The notes under the pieces were generated by a model, which saw only the letters and a list, made by a program, of their open reading frames with translations, was not told the DNA's origin and searched no databases. Made by a program: the position numbers and the translations under genes. Shown piece after piece: positions 21,081 through 31,104 of a DNA stretch of 64,000 nucleotides. Location: NCBI GenBank assembly GCA_024195265.1, contig JAJLRJ010000008.1, positions 1,746,501 to 1,810,500 on the forward strand. Direction: 5' to 3'. This stretch comes from Dendrophyllia cribrosa. Taxonomy: Eukaryota > Cnidaria > Anthozoa > Scleractinia > Dendrophylliidae. The stretch's first letter is position 1. Each line of letters starts with the position of its first letter.

Positions 21081-21842
21081 ATGGAAAGAGAAATCGTCCT
21101 ATCATCTTACGCCGTTAAGAACAGACAAAACAAACCTGCAGATTTCACAACAAAATTTAATCGTCAAATTATTCTTGATCCGAATGAACAATATGTTGTT
21201 GGGCTGAAACGAATTATCAATATGAGTTTTACGTGGTATAACATCAATCCTCAATATGAAAATCAACTGATCAGGTTTTCCTCTGATGGTGGGAACACAT
21301 TTTCCGATATTGCGTTTCCTGCTGGGGTTTGGGGGTATTCTGGGATAAATGATTTCATTCGGAGAGCAACAGTGGTGAAAGAATCTGGAAAAGAAGATGT
21401 TTTTCCAATCAATCTGGCCTTCAGCAATGAAACTTTCAGAGTGACAATAACATTGGCTGAAAATTATCAACTGGATTTCACCCAATCGAATTTCGGGGAG
21501 CTTGTAGGGTTTGATAAAAAGATTCTGAAAGAGAAAGTTAATCTTGGTCCTAGAGTTCCAAACCTCAGTCAAGATACTGATATGTTGAACATTCATTGTG
21601 ATCTGACAAATAATTCACTTGTGGATGGGGAAGAGACTGACATCATCTATTCCTTTTCCACATCTGTTCTGCAGGCATCATATAGTTTTGAGCGTGAACC
21701 CATAAAAATAGCATTCTACCCTGTGAATAAAAACACGATCAGCTCAATTCGAATCTATATCACAGACGGGAAAAGAAGAACTGTCAACTTGAATGGAGCA
21801 GACACAGCATTCTCGTTAATATTAAAAAAGACTTTAAAATGA
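21081..21842 (+). CDS. Penton (minor capsid, single jelly-roll) protein
   Basis: 253 residues from the ATG at 21081 (context CATAAAATG, 1 bp after the upstream stop). The sequence has the Polinton penton style. Near the N-terminus is a segment reading FTTKFNRQIILDPNEQYVVG. FPAGVWGYSGINDFI lies near 85-100, NYQLDFTQSNFGELVGF near 135-150, and a closing SSIRIYITDGKRRTVNL lies near 225-241. In such elements this protein forms the five-fold vertices. The stop overlaps the next ATG by 4 bases. The frame is intact. Confidence 0.75.
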   Translation: MEREIVLSSYAVKNRQNKPADFTTKFNRQIILDPNEQYVVGLKRIINMSFTWYNINPQYENQLIRFSSDGGNTFSDIAFPAGVWGYSGINDFIRRATVVKESGKEDVFPINLAFSNETFRVTITLAENYQLDFTQSNFGELVGFDKKILKEKVNLGPRVPNLSQDTDMLNIHCDLTNNSLVDGEETDIIYSFSTSVLQASYSFEREPIKIAFYPVNKNTISSIRIYITDGKRRTVNLNGADTAFSLILKKTLK

Positions 21843-22249
21843 AAGCATATGAATTTTCTCGAGTTTATCACCCCAAACTGGGGAAGTTTGTTTATAAGCA
21901 CAAAGGAACAGGAATCATTTTTGATTCCATCTTCAAGCCACTGAAAAAGATGGCAGGACCAGCCATGAAAGGAATTCTCAAGAAAGTTGCGAAACCATTT
22001 GCGAAAAAAGCATTGGACGCAGGAATTTCTCACGCTGGAGAAAAACTTGGTAAAGCAGCAGTTGAAAAATCAGGTGATTTGATCATGAAAAAACTGGGAA
22101 ACATGAAGATTGGAAAACCATCTGCGAAACGAGGACGAAAACCACAATCACTCTCGGCTTCGCTCTCGGCTTCGCTCCCTGTAAAACAACCACAGAGAGA
22201 AAGTGCAACTGACATCCTGAATAGACTGATCAGTGGCCAAGGAATTTAA
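21839..22249 (+). CDS. Basic virion protein with C-terminal protease-type site
   Basis: 136 residues, strongly basic, start context ACTTTAAAATG. Residues 35-80 form Lys/Ala-rich amphipathic helices (ILKKVAKPFAKKALDAG). A KRGRKPQ patch near 98 could bind DNA or act as a nuclear signal. The segment LSASLSASLPV comes from an imperfect DNA duplication (tcggcttcgctc repeated). The C-terminus ISGQG fits the adenain-type consensus (M/I/L)-x-G-x-G. Likely a core or membrane-lytic minor protein released by the element protease, an inference. Confidence 0.65.
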   Translation: MKAYEFSRVYHPKLGKFVYKHKGTGIIFDSIFKPLKKMAGPAMKGILKKVAKPFAKKALDAGISHAGEKLGKAAVEKSGDLIMKKLGNMKIGKPSAKRGRKPQSLSASLSASLPVKQPQRESATDILNRLISGQGI

Positions 22250-22263
22250 AATAATCTATCAAA

Positions 22264-23549
22264 ATGGCTTTTCGATCGAATGAATATCTCCAAAGAAATG
22301 AATTAGTAAGATTTCAGTTGGATGATGTTATCAGAGCCCCAGCAAATGGGCAACATCAAGCAAAAAATGGTTATAAATTCACCATCAACGACAGATCAGC
22401 GTTTTATGACTGGCATAACGCTTATTTTGAAGTGCAATTTCAACTCCAGAAAATAGCAGACGGTGCTGGATATGCTGCTGCTGATAGGATAACAGTGCTG
22501 AATGGCTCACATTCCCTGATAAAACACATGACCATCAGATCTGCAGGAAAGATTGTTTACGAACCTGACAATCTGCATAAAGTTACTTTTGTTAAAAATC
22601 TGTTGGAATACTCAGATGACTTCAGCAGATCAGTCGCAAAAAACAGTTTCTGGTATTTGGATGTGAATGCGACAACAGCTGCGAATAACACAGGATTTGA
22701 AGCGAGACGGTTGCAAACTCAAGCAGTTCGAGACAATGGGACTGGAGGGGCAAAGATGTTAATGCAATTATCCCCCTGAATCGTTTCTCCTTTTTCGAAG
22801 AACTGGAAGATAGGATGTTGGTCCCAATGCAGCTGCAATTCGAAATTAATCTTCAACAGGATGATGAATTGATTCATATGGCAAATGGCACGGATCCTGG
22901 AAGAGTTGTTATCAACAGATTTTTGCTTTGGGTGCCGAGATTGACACCAAAAGATTCTCTTTATAACAAATTTATCAGTTCATTCCTGAAAGAATCACAA
23001 TGGAAATATCTGAGGGAGATATATGATCAATCACCTCCTACACAATCATCAGGATTCTTCCAGATTTCAGCGAGCATTGACAATGTAAAGCATATTTTTG
23101 TCTGGCTGAAAAGAGCAGCTCCACCCAATGATGACCATGCAGAAGATAACCCATATCTCTTTGACACTTTCAAGCTGAATGCAGCAAATGCAAACTCATC
23201 CCTGTCAACTTGCAGATTGGAGTATGGAAATGGAGTGTTTTACCCTGAAACTGACTATGACACAGAATCAAAAGTCAGAATCTTCAATGATGTCATGGCT
23301 TATGCAATGAGGAAAAATGACTTCAACACTGGCACTCAGTTGAATTTGGCAAACTATCAATCACTCTTCAGCCTCATTTATTTCGACTTGTCTTACCAAG
23401 CTGAAAAACCAACAAGAGATCTCAAGCAGTTGATATTTCGATATACGCTGAATGCCAATGCAGCTGCAGCCTTCCATGTGCATGCAGTCGTTCTTTATGA
23501 GGAAACAGCTAAGATTGATAAAGTTGGAAATGAGCTGGTCATTGCCTAA
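22264..23549 (+). pseudogene. Major capsid protein (double jelly-roll), one frameshift
   Basis: Two open frames cover one capsid gene: 22264-22779 and, in another frame, up to 23549. The first carries FTINDRSAFYDWHNAYFEVQ (about 38-57) and LIKHMTIRSAGKIVYEPDN (about 88-106). The second carries VINRFLLWVPRLTPKDSLYN and LIYFDLSYQAEKPTRD. Together they have the size (about 425 residues) and order of a Polinton double jelly-roll hexon-like protein. The frame changes near 22744-22755, beside a GGGG run. A true mutation and a homopolymer base-calling error are both possible. The start context is TATCAAAATG. Confidence 0.8.
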
Positions 23550-23590
23550 AGCGGAGCGGAGCGGAGCGAAAACATATGTTATCATTAAAA

Positions 23591-24490
23591 ATGACAACAT
23601 ATCACCCGTATAAAGTAAATTTGTCTGAAGGGCAAAAACAAAAGCTTGGAAGAGCATTCAGAACAAACATGCCTATTACCCTGAGATTGAAAAACAATCA
23701 AACAAGTGGAAGCGATGAACTGATGCTGTCAGCCAATCAAATTAAAAGAATCACAAAAGCAAAATCTCTGGGAAAAGGAGTTGAGATTAAGATAACAAAA
23801 ACGCAAATCAGAAAAGTGATGAAACTTACAAGGTGGAAGTCTATTTTCTGCTATTGTTTCTCTTGCTCGTTCCCTGTTACCCACCCTGGGTAAAACACTT
23901 GGGATGTCAGCATTGGCTGGTTTGGCGAGTGAAGGAGCGAGTCAAGTTGTGAAATCAATCAGCGGAAAAGGAGCGCAGCAGGGAGCGCAGCAAGGAGCTG
24001 GCCAAGTGGGTGGATTTCTCATCCCCCAAAATAAAATTCAGAAACTGATTGACAATAAACATTTGTTGACAAATAAACAGAAACAGGATATTTTAACTGC
24101 CCTGCAATCAGGAGGACAGGTTGTTGTGAAACCAATCAAAACACAATCTGGTGGATTGTTGGGAACAATGCTGGCATCCATTGGAATTCCACTTGCGCTT
24201 GATATGGTGAAAAACCTGTTTGGAAAAGGCGCACCAAGAGTTGGCAGACCAAAAGGAAAAGGAGCTCCCGGAGTTGGCAGACCAAAAGGAAAAGGAGCTC
24301 CCAGAGTTGGCAGACCAAAACGAAAAGGTGCCCCTAGACTGGGAACTCCTTGGGCAAGACCTCCTCCATTCATTGGAAGTTGGAGAAACTCTGTTGGAAT
24401 GGGAAAAAAAAATCAAAAAAGGGCAAAGGACTTCTGTTAGGATCGAAAAGTCCATTCAACAGCATTCCAATTCTCGGGGCACTTCTGTGA
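23591..24490 (+). pseudogene. Virion-type protein with Gly-rich hydrophobic core, two frameshifts
   Basis: The gene starts at 23591 (TTAAAAATG); an earlier in-frame ATG at 23576 lacks that context. Landmarks are YKVNLSEGQKQKLGRAF near the N-terminus, GVEIKITKTQIRKVMK (about 60-75), a hydrophobic Gly/Ala region, GGFLIPQNKIQKLIDN, GGLLGTMLASIGIPLALDMV and then three tandem copies of a KGAPRVGRPK unit. The reading frame shifts near 23833 and again in a 9-A run near 24403, ending at the stop at 24490. This order is common in cnidarian Polintons, where it is usually unnamed. The KGAPRVGRPK repeats are AT-hook-like and could bind DNA. Confidence 0.6.
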
Positions 24491-24492
24491 GA

Positions 24493-24930
24493 CCTCCTAA
24501 ATTTGTAATTAAACCGCTGTCAAATATTGATCTGTTGAATTGGATTGAATATCTGGGGATTCCTAATTTCAAAGGAATATTTGCAAGAGATGAAGCTATG
24601 CCCAAAAAACACAGCCCATGCATCATCAATCTTGATTCGTTCGAGAATGCAGGAACTCATTGGGTTTGTTGCGTCCCATCACATGATAGAAAATTCTTGT
24701 GGTATTTTGATAGTTTCGGCATGGGCTATCCTCTTGAATTTAAAAGTTCCAAACCTGTAATTTGGAACAGCAGTCAGTATCAAAACATAAACAGTGTTCT
24801 CTGCGGATATTATTGCCTCTTCTTCCTGCATCAATGGTCGCAGGGGAAAGATTTCTATGATATTCTCCAACCTTTCAGTTTGACTGACACAATGCAAAAT
24901 GAGAAATTCATAAAAGATTATTTCAATTAA
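24493..24930 (+). CDS. Adenain-type (Ulp1-like) maturation cysteine protease
   Basis: About 145 residues. The catalytic elements appear in family order: His in AGTHWVCCV (about 60), Asp in WYFDSFGMGYP (about 77) and Cys in NSVLCGYYCLFFLHQW (about 108-118). The N-terminal KPLSNIDLLNWIEYLGIP and IFARDE segment matches the usual start of Polinton proteases. No in-frame ATG lies between the upstream stop and this segment; the only one is at 24220, inside the preceding gene. Either the start codon has been lost or translation is unusual. It should cleave capsid and core precursors. Confidence 0.8.
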   Translation, partial: PPKFVIKPLSNIDLLNWIEYLGIPNFKGIFARDEAMPKKHSPCIINLDSFENAGTHWVCCVPSHDRKFLWYFDSFGMGYPLEFKSSKPVIWNSSQYQNINSVLCGYYCLFFLHQWSQGKDFYDILQPFSLTDTMQNEKFIKDYFN

Positions 24931-24932
24931 AA

Positions 24933-25082
24933 ATGGAATCATATTGCGTCAAAGAAAAAAAAGTCACTGGTTGCGTTGAACCATCCGGATATATGACTGC
25001 AAAAAATGGGAGAAAGATGTTTTTCTGCCATTGCGCTTCCTGTGGAATTAAAAAAACAAGATTCGTGAAACAGGGAAACTAA
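24933..25082 (+). CDS. 49-residue zinc-ribbon-like protein
   Basis: Start context CAATTAAAAATG, three bases after the protease stop. A Cys-containing N-terminal pair (SYCVKEKKVTGC) and a C-terminal CHCASCGIKKTRF make a small zinc-ribbon-like fold. It resembles the short DUF5679-like ribbons found in many large DNA viruses. Usual members have a CxxC knuckle at the first site; here CVKE lacks the second Cys, so zinc binding may be damaged. Function unknown; probably nucleic-acid binding. Confidence 0.55.
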   Translation: MESYCVKEKKVTGCVEPSGYMTAKNGRKMFFCHCASCGIKKTRFVKQGN

Positions 25083-25084
25083 GT

Positions 25085-25732
25085 CTGCCCTCACAAGGTG
25101 GGGGCTTTTTCGATATAGCCGACAGTCATTCACTCGGTGAAATTGCCTTAAAAAGCGGCGTGAAAGGATTGACTAATCTTGGGCGCATTGGATTATCCAA
25201 AGCGGTTAAATCAGATTTTGCCAAACAAAAGATTAAAGGTGCGGTGAATAAATATCTTGATCAAGCATTGGACGCATTTACAAGTGACATTTCAAAAAAA
25301 TTAGATCCCTTATCCGGCCGTGGGATCGATGCTCATGCTTTGATAGGAAAACTTCCCAGACCAAAAGGAGGATTCACTCTCCCCGGACATAACTTCACAG
25401 GTCCTTTCAACCCATTGGAAAAGCAAGTCAGATTTGACGATACTGGAAAGATTCTTGAAATTTATCAGCAGCCCACGGGAAAAACAGATGCAGTTTCTAT
25501 GCAACACGATGTGGATTATTCAGTCTGTGCAAATAAACCAGACCCACGCAAATGTAAAAATGAAGCAGACAGAAAGATGGTTGCCGCATTGGATGCTATT
25601 CCCTGGGCAGAAAGACGATGGGGACATGCTTTAGCAAGAAACACAATCAACGCAAAACAAAAACTGGGTCTCGGCTTCGCCTCGACCCGCTCCGCTGGTC
25701 TCGGTCTCCCAAAAAACGGGAAAAGATTTTGA
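25085..25732 (+). CDS. Viral-type phospholipase A2 domain protein
   Basis: The open frame runs from about 25085; no ATG is present, and the first alternative start is GTG at 25160. Landmarks are GGGFFDIADSHSLGEIAL at the N-terminus, then a calcium-loop-like LPGHNFTGPFNPLEKQ and the catalytic-type AVSMQHDVDYSVC. After these come DPRKCKNEADRKMV and a basic tail. Loop followed by HDxxY in this order is the signature of the PLA2 domain found in parvovirus VP1 and in several Polintons, where it acts on membranes. The C-terminal LGFASTRSAGLGLPK comes from a short GC-rich repeat. It overlaps the open frame of the integrase gene. Confidence 0.7.
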   Translation: MPSQGGGFFDIADSHSLGEIALKSGVKGLTNLGRIGLSKAVKSDFAKQKIKGAVNKYLDQALDAFTSDISKKLDPLSGRGIDAHALIGKLPRPKGGFTLPGHNFTGPFNPLEKQVRFDDTGKILEIYQQPTGKTDAVSMQHDVDYSVCANKPDPRKCKNEADRKMVAALDAIPWAERRWGHALARNTINAKQKLGLGFASTRSAGLGLPKNGKRF

Positions 25733-27333
25733 GTGAAGGTTGGACTCAAAATCTGGCAAATGAACTTCACCAGCCAATAAGGAGAAGATTTCCAAAGCGT
25801 CGAGTCATGGCATATGGGATTGACAACATCTGGGCGGCTGATTTGGTCGAGATGGGGAAATATTCGAGGTGGAACAAGGGAATAAGATATCTCCTGATGG
25901 TGATCGATGTTTTCTCAAAGTTCGGTTGGATTCACCCCCTGAAAGACAAGCGAGGACAAACAGTTGCCGATGCTTTCCGATCCATATTTGCGAAGGCACG
26001 AAAACCGAAGATGCTTTGGACAGACAAAGGAAGTGAATTTTTCAATGGAACTATGAAGGATCTCCTTGACTTGAATGGGATAAAATTATATACCACAGAG
26101 AATGAAGAAAAGTCATCTGTGGTTGAACGTTGGAACAAGACTATGAAGGAGAAACTCTTCCGGATGTTTTCTGCTAACAATAATACAATTTTCTTTGACA
26201 AACTGGACAGGTTAGTGGATCAATATAATAACACTTATCATTCAAGCATTAAGAGCCAATGTCTGAAATTTTCGAAAATCGGGCGTCACTCACAAAATTT
26301 CGGATTTCTTTATATTTTGCCCAAATAATCTCTATAGTGAAGTATTTTCAAAAATAACATTAAAAATTGTAACGGCGTTTTATTTTTTTCGAAAACGGGC
26401 AAAGTTTGAAAAACGGCAAATCGGCGGCCTTTCAGTTGTGAAACTGGCGAAAAATTACACATTTTCATCTCGCTCGTACAGAAAAACGCGATGCCATACA
26501 TAAATAAAATGTGGCCACAACATAAACACGCTCTTGTTCTTCACACTACTGTTATTTAATTTGGATTAGCAGTTGAAATAAGAATATTTCGGCCGTTAGA
26601 AGAAACATGATTTCTTCCATTTTAAATATTAGCAAATTTGAACCAATTTCAACGCCGTGGAAACCCAATTGGTACGTTGAGTTTGAAAACAAAATTAAGA
26701 CGGTCTTGAAGCACAACTTCTGTTGTTTACTGTGGTGAAATATTTCTGGCGGCACTTTAAAAGTGCCCCGTCGAGAGACCAAAATGTGAAGGGTAGTTTG
26801 ACACCAGGAGAACTTGTGACACGAACCTGAGCGCCGCTACTACGCACCAAATGTTTATCGCTAAAAATAGTTCCTTTGAGATAGAGCCTTTTTCAGAATC
26901 GTAAAGACTTCAGAAGAACTTTATATCAGTATCCTTTGCTAACTTAAAATGATATCTTTTAAGCAGTTTGTTTGGATACGGAGTAGAGACACGAACATCG
27001 ATCATGTTGTGCGACCTTACAAATAACAGCGATCAACACTTACCTGCTTTTTCATCAGAAAATTAAACTGACCCGAACCTTGAATTGCGTTTATAATAAA
27101 GACAATCCTGCACTCCGATCCATTATATTGCTGAGATCATATCATAGCGTTATTTACTCCAAATTTGTTAAAACAACAGTCGCTAAATGACAGTTCGGAA
27201 GTTTCCCACAATGTGTTGCAAAGAGATTGCGTGACGCGTAGCACGCTGGAATTTGTTGCGTGCTTTAATATGAATATGTATCGGTCACGGAAAGAACATT
27301 GCCGTGGAAAAGGTTTCAGGTCAGTGTCATTTA

Positions 27334-27712
27334 AGCCCCATTTACACGAGCAATTTTTCCTTGACAAGTTTACTTGTCAATTTTTATTGCTCGTGTAGAT
27401 GATTAACAAGTTTTCCTTTACAATTTTCCATTGACAAGGTTTCCTTGTTCGTGTAGACGACGAGCAAGTTTTCCTTGATAAGTTTCGGTTGTGCCCACAA
27501 TGCCTAAATCAATAATATCCTTGCCACATTTTCCTTGTTGTCCGTCTACACGAGCAAATTTCTGACTTGACAATTTTTCCTTGTCAAGGAAAAGCTAGCA
27601 TGCCAGCTTTTCCTTGACAAGGAAAAATTGTCCACTATTCTCCATCTACACGAGCAATTTTTCCTTGTCAAGGAAAACTTGTCAACGAAAAATTGCTCGT
27701 GTAAATGGGACT
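27334..27712. mobile_element. Tourist-like MITE nested in the TTAA element
   Basis: The ends are AGCCCCATTTACACGAGCAA and its near mirror TTGCTCGTGTAAATGGGACT. They are flanked by TTA (27331-27333 and 27713-27715), as expected for PIF/Harbinger MITEs. The 379-bp interior consists of inverted iterations of TTTTTCCTTGACAAGGAAAA and CTACACGAGCAA, so it can form a long hairpin. No coding capacity. Confidence 0.8.
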
Positions 27713-27912
27713 TTATAAAGTGGGCGGGGCCGGTCCTTTAGTTGTAGAACTTGAGGCTCTAGTGGGGTCCGAGTGCATGCCTTCTATATTGATTTTTGAC
27801 GTCGGGAGGCTCGAAAGTGCTTTTTGCATCATTCAATACAATATATTTTCGAAAACAAAAGTGAAATTCAAAGATTTTTTTTTCTTTTTAGCCACTATTG
27901 CACCCGCTTTCC

Positions 27913-27990
27913 GTTAATAGTTCATCAGAAAATTAAACTAACCCGAGCCTTGAATTGCGTTTATGATAAAGCCAATCATGCACTCCATTG
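27913..27990. repeat. Direct copy of the inner part of the element arm
   Basis: This stretch repeats the sequence at about 27050-27120 (CAGAAAATTAAACT.ACCCGA.CCTTGAATTGCG and onward). The same phrase also occurs, inverted, at about 29810-29860 in the right arm. A partial duplication within the centre is the simplest reading. Confidence 0.6.
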
Positions 27991-28199
27991 TTGTAAATAA
28001 ATTCCTGCACAGCAAAAGTAGAGAAAAAAAATCGTTCGCAGCGTGCGAAAGAAAAGTATGGAATAATCTCGAAAAAAAAATTCTTGCACAGCCTCAAGGC
28101 GGAAAACAAATCATGCATCACACAAGGCTTCTTCAATCTTCTTACAAGAGAAAATAAAACTGTAAAAGTGGTTAGCAATCTTGCATTACATTGGCCCTT

Positions 28200-28640
28200 C
28201 ATTTTCTAGCTTTACAAGGGCAACTATCCTCAAAATCTTCAAGGAGGGCCATCGATGGCGCTTTTTTCTTCACTGCCGGGCACGGGCACGACGCATTTCT
28301 TTTGTAACTACATCCGGGTCGACCTTCCTGTCTGTGGATTGACCAATAGTAAATTTAGCCTCCAGGTAGGCTTTCTGCTTTTCATTGAATTGGTAGCAAG
28401 GGCTGTTCCATTTCCTTTAGCGCCCAGCCCGCCTTGAGGCTTTGGCCTTTGTTTGAGCTGCTAACTGAGCTTGAGAGTGGCAAAGAAAGGGAGAAGTGCA
28501 ACGCTTTCGCTGAGGAGGGTGGCGTACTGTTGTTTGGCCAGGTTCATTAGGGTGTGCCTCTCCGGTGACCTGGAGCAGGCTTCTAATGACAGATGACGTT
28601 ACAGGTCGGACGGCCGTTGAAACACTTTGATGCAGCCCCC
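28200..28640. other. GC-richer stretch of unknown origin
   Basis: Composition changes to clearly higher GC than the surrounding element. No intact frame of note; the 60-codon frame at 28255-28437 has no recognised domain. It could be a captured host fragment inside the TTAA element. Confidence 0.3.
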
Positions 28641-28649
28641 AGGAGGTAC

Positions 28650-28740
28650 TAGCCTGTGAGCAAGGCTCTCGTTCTTAGAGGTTGGGAGGAAGGGAATCGC
28701 GAACCCGGTCCCGACCCCGAGAGCTTGCTCGCAGGCTAGG
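28650..28740. repeat. Small inverted repeat (~90 bp)
   Basis: AGCCTGTGAGCAAGGCTCTCG at the left is mirrored by GAGAGCTTGCTCGCAGGCT at the right, with 45 bp between. This looks like a short MITE-type repeat. Confidence 0.6.
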
Positions 28741-29406
28741 GGGGTACTCGGATATGTCTTGGCTGGGTATGTGCCGCCCGGGTCTCCAAATTTAGACCCC
28801 GTTTTAGAAAGAATTTGCACTCAAAATGTTACCCCATTCTAAAAATAGGTCAATTTTTAACACTCTGATTTTAGAAAAATGATATGGAAAATGATATGCG
28901 ATCTCGGATGGCAGACCCTCGAAGCTCGCTGGGCTGTCAGCCGTCTATCCCTGATTGTCCACGGCCTTGTGGACGTTGAAAGTCAGATTCTGGTTAGGAG
29001 TACAAGTGGGCGTGTAACTAGACAATCCCAAGGTCAACACCACTTCTGGAATATCCTGCGCGTATTTAATTTAGATTTCGTAGAAATTGCGTAACTTTCA
29101 ATAGCCCATTTTTTAAAAAAAGTTATTTCTTTGTTTGTTCGACTTATACATCAAAATACGACAATTCTGTTTCTACACAAATCAGCAACATAATTGCTTT
29201 GATTTCAAACAGACGATAAAAGCGATAAAGTCACGATTTACAATTTCTTTATTCACCATCTTATGAAGCTTTCGTGCGTTCGAAATATTATACCTCGTTC
29301 TAGGAAATGTCTCTAAAATGGATACCCGTTCGTTCTAGACCAGGAGTCCCAAAATTACGACCCCGTTAGGCGGCACATACCCGTATAGGTATTTTTGGGA
29401 ACACCC
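28741..29406. mobile_element. Short element with GGGTATGTGCCGCC inverted ends
   Basis: GGGTATGTGCCGCC at 28765-28778 is mirrored by GGCGGCACATACCC near 29370-29383. Both are followed inward by related phrases (GGGTCTCCAAATTTAGACCCCG, and GACCAGGAGTCCCAAAATTACGACCCCG in the inverse part). The interior is AT-rich and non-coding. Probably another MITE-type insertion within the TTAA element. Confidence 0.55.
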
Positions 29407-29447
29407 CCTCCCCCCTCCCCCCCTCCCCCCCCCCCCCCCTCCCCCCA
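29403..29447. repeat. C-tract (G-quadruplex-prone on the minus strand)
   Basis: About 45 bp of almost pure C broken by single T residues, just outside the GGGTATGTGCCGCC element. On the minus strand this gives several runs of six or more G. Confidence 0.8.
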
Positions 29448-31104
29448 TAAATGACTTGTATATTTATCTACCAAATATACCTGAAAGACGATTTGAACAT
29501 TAATTAAAATTGTACCAAAACGAAGGAAACAGACTTTATACATTTATACATTTCCAAAAACGGACGTTACTCCTGTGACTTTTCCACGGCAATTATATTA
29601 ATGTTCTTTCCTTGACCGATACCATAAGCACGCAGCAAATTCCAGTGTGCTACGCGTCACGCAATCTCTTTGCAACACATTGTGGGAAACTTCCGAACTG
29701 TCAGTTGTTTTAACAAATTTGGAGTAAATAACGCTATGATATGATCTACAAGGCTCAGATATTCCAAACACAGCAATATAATGGATCGGAGTGCAGGATT
29801 GTCTTTATTATAAACGCAATTCAAGGTTCGGGTCAGTTTAATTTTCTGATGAAAAAGCGGGTAAGTGTTGATCGCTGTTATTTGTAAGGTCGCACAACAT
29901 GATCGATGTTCGTGTCTCTACTCCGTATCCCAACAAACTGCTTAAAAGATATCATTTTAAGTTAGCAAAGGATATATAAAGTTCTTCTGAAATCTTTACG
30001 ATTCTGAAAAAGGCTCTATCTCAAAGGAACTATTTTTAGCGATAAACATTTGGTGCGCAGTGGCGGCGCTCAGGTTCGTGTCACAAGTTCTCCTGGTGTC
30101 AAACTACCCTTCACATTTTGGTCTCTCGACGGGGCACTTTTAAAGTGCCGCCAGAAATATTTCACCACAGTAAACAACAGAAGTTGTGCTTCAAGACCGT
30201 CTTAATTTTGTTTTCAAACTCAACGTACCAATTGGGTTTCCACGGCGTTGAAATTGGTTCAAATTTGCTAATTTTTAAAATGGAAGAAATCGTGTTTCTT
30301 CTAACGGTCGAAATATTCTTATTTCAACTGCTAATCCAAAGTAAATAACAGTAGTGTGAAGAACAAGAGCGTGTTTATGTTGTAGCCACATTTTATTTAT
30401 GTATGGCATCGCGTTTTTCTGTACGAGCGAGATGAAAATGTGTAATTTTTCGCCAGTTTCACAACTGAAAGGCCGCCGATTTGCCGTTTTTCAAACTTTG
30501 CCCGTTTTCGAAAAAAATAAAACGCCGTTACAATTTTTAATGTTATTTTTGAAAATACTTCACTATAGAGATTATTTGAGCAAAATATGAAGAAATCCGA
30601 AATTTTGTGAGTGACGCCCGATTTTCGAAAATTTCAGACATTGGCTCTTAAGATGTCACCCGCAGAGGCGAGCAAACAGAAAAATGAAACAAAGGTTTTT
30701 GCTAATCTTTTCGGAGACATGATTTATGCTAAACACAACCCAGCAAAATTCAAAGTCGGTGACAAAGTCCGAATTTCAAAATACAAGCGAAAGATATTTG
30801 ATAAAGGTTTCACCCCGAACTGGACAGAGGAGATATTTGTCGTTGATGAGGTTTTAAACACAAATCCTCCGACGTATAGGTTAGTCGATCTGTTGGGAGA
30901 AAAAATAACCGGATCATTTTACGAGGCGGAACTCCAAAGGACAAACCAAAGCGTGTTTCGCATTGAAAAGGTTATTCGCCGCGACCAGAAGAAAAAGAAA
31001 GCCTTGGTTAAATGGAAAGGATATCCCGATAAATTCAATTCCTGGGTTCCACTGAGTGATGTGAAAAATCTCTGAGACAGAATATAAATGTTGAACATTC
31101 ATAT

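Larger units (their letters stand above)
26253..30647. mobile_element. TTAA-flanked long-TIR element (piggyBac-like, non-autonomous)
   Basis: The element starts GAGCCAATGTCTGAAATTTT and ends with its mirror. It is flanked by TTAA at 26249-26252 and 30648-30651, the target specificity of piggyBac-type transposases. The arms 26253-27310 and 29581-30647 are about 1.06 kb and differ at only a few percent of sites; each carries the same 76-codon open frame (26552-26782 -, 30118-30348 +). No transposase is encoded in the 2.3-kb centre, which is made of smaller repeats. Such long arms are unusual for piggyBac, whose own TIRs are short, so the family call rests on TTAA alone. Confidence 0.85.
25726..31075 (+). 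pseudogene. Retroviral-type integrase with chromodomain, split by a 4.4-kb insertion
   Basis: The first part (25726-26252) has the rve core. The catalytic acidic residues appear in IWAADLVEM, MLWTDKGSEF and SSVVERWNKTMKE. The second part (30652-31075) resumes with the ASKQKNETKVFANLFGD linker and the SH3-like GDKVRISKYKRKIFDKGF. The chromodomain follows, with VFRIEKVIRRD and ALVKWKGYPDKFNSW. The interruption falls between HSSIK and MSPAEAS at a TTAA, and the flanking TTAA is duplicated. Neither part shows an internal stop before the insertion. A clear ATG upstream of IWAADL is at 25807; homologues usually start further upstream. Confidence 0.88.

Noticed and set aside
26552..26782. A 76-residue protein present in both arms of the TTAA element
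   Set aside because: Same reasoning: conserved only because the arms are nearly identical; no domain and no clear expression signal.
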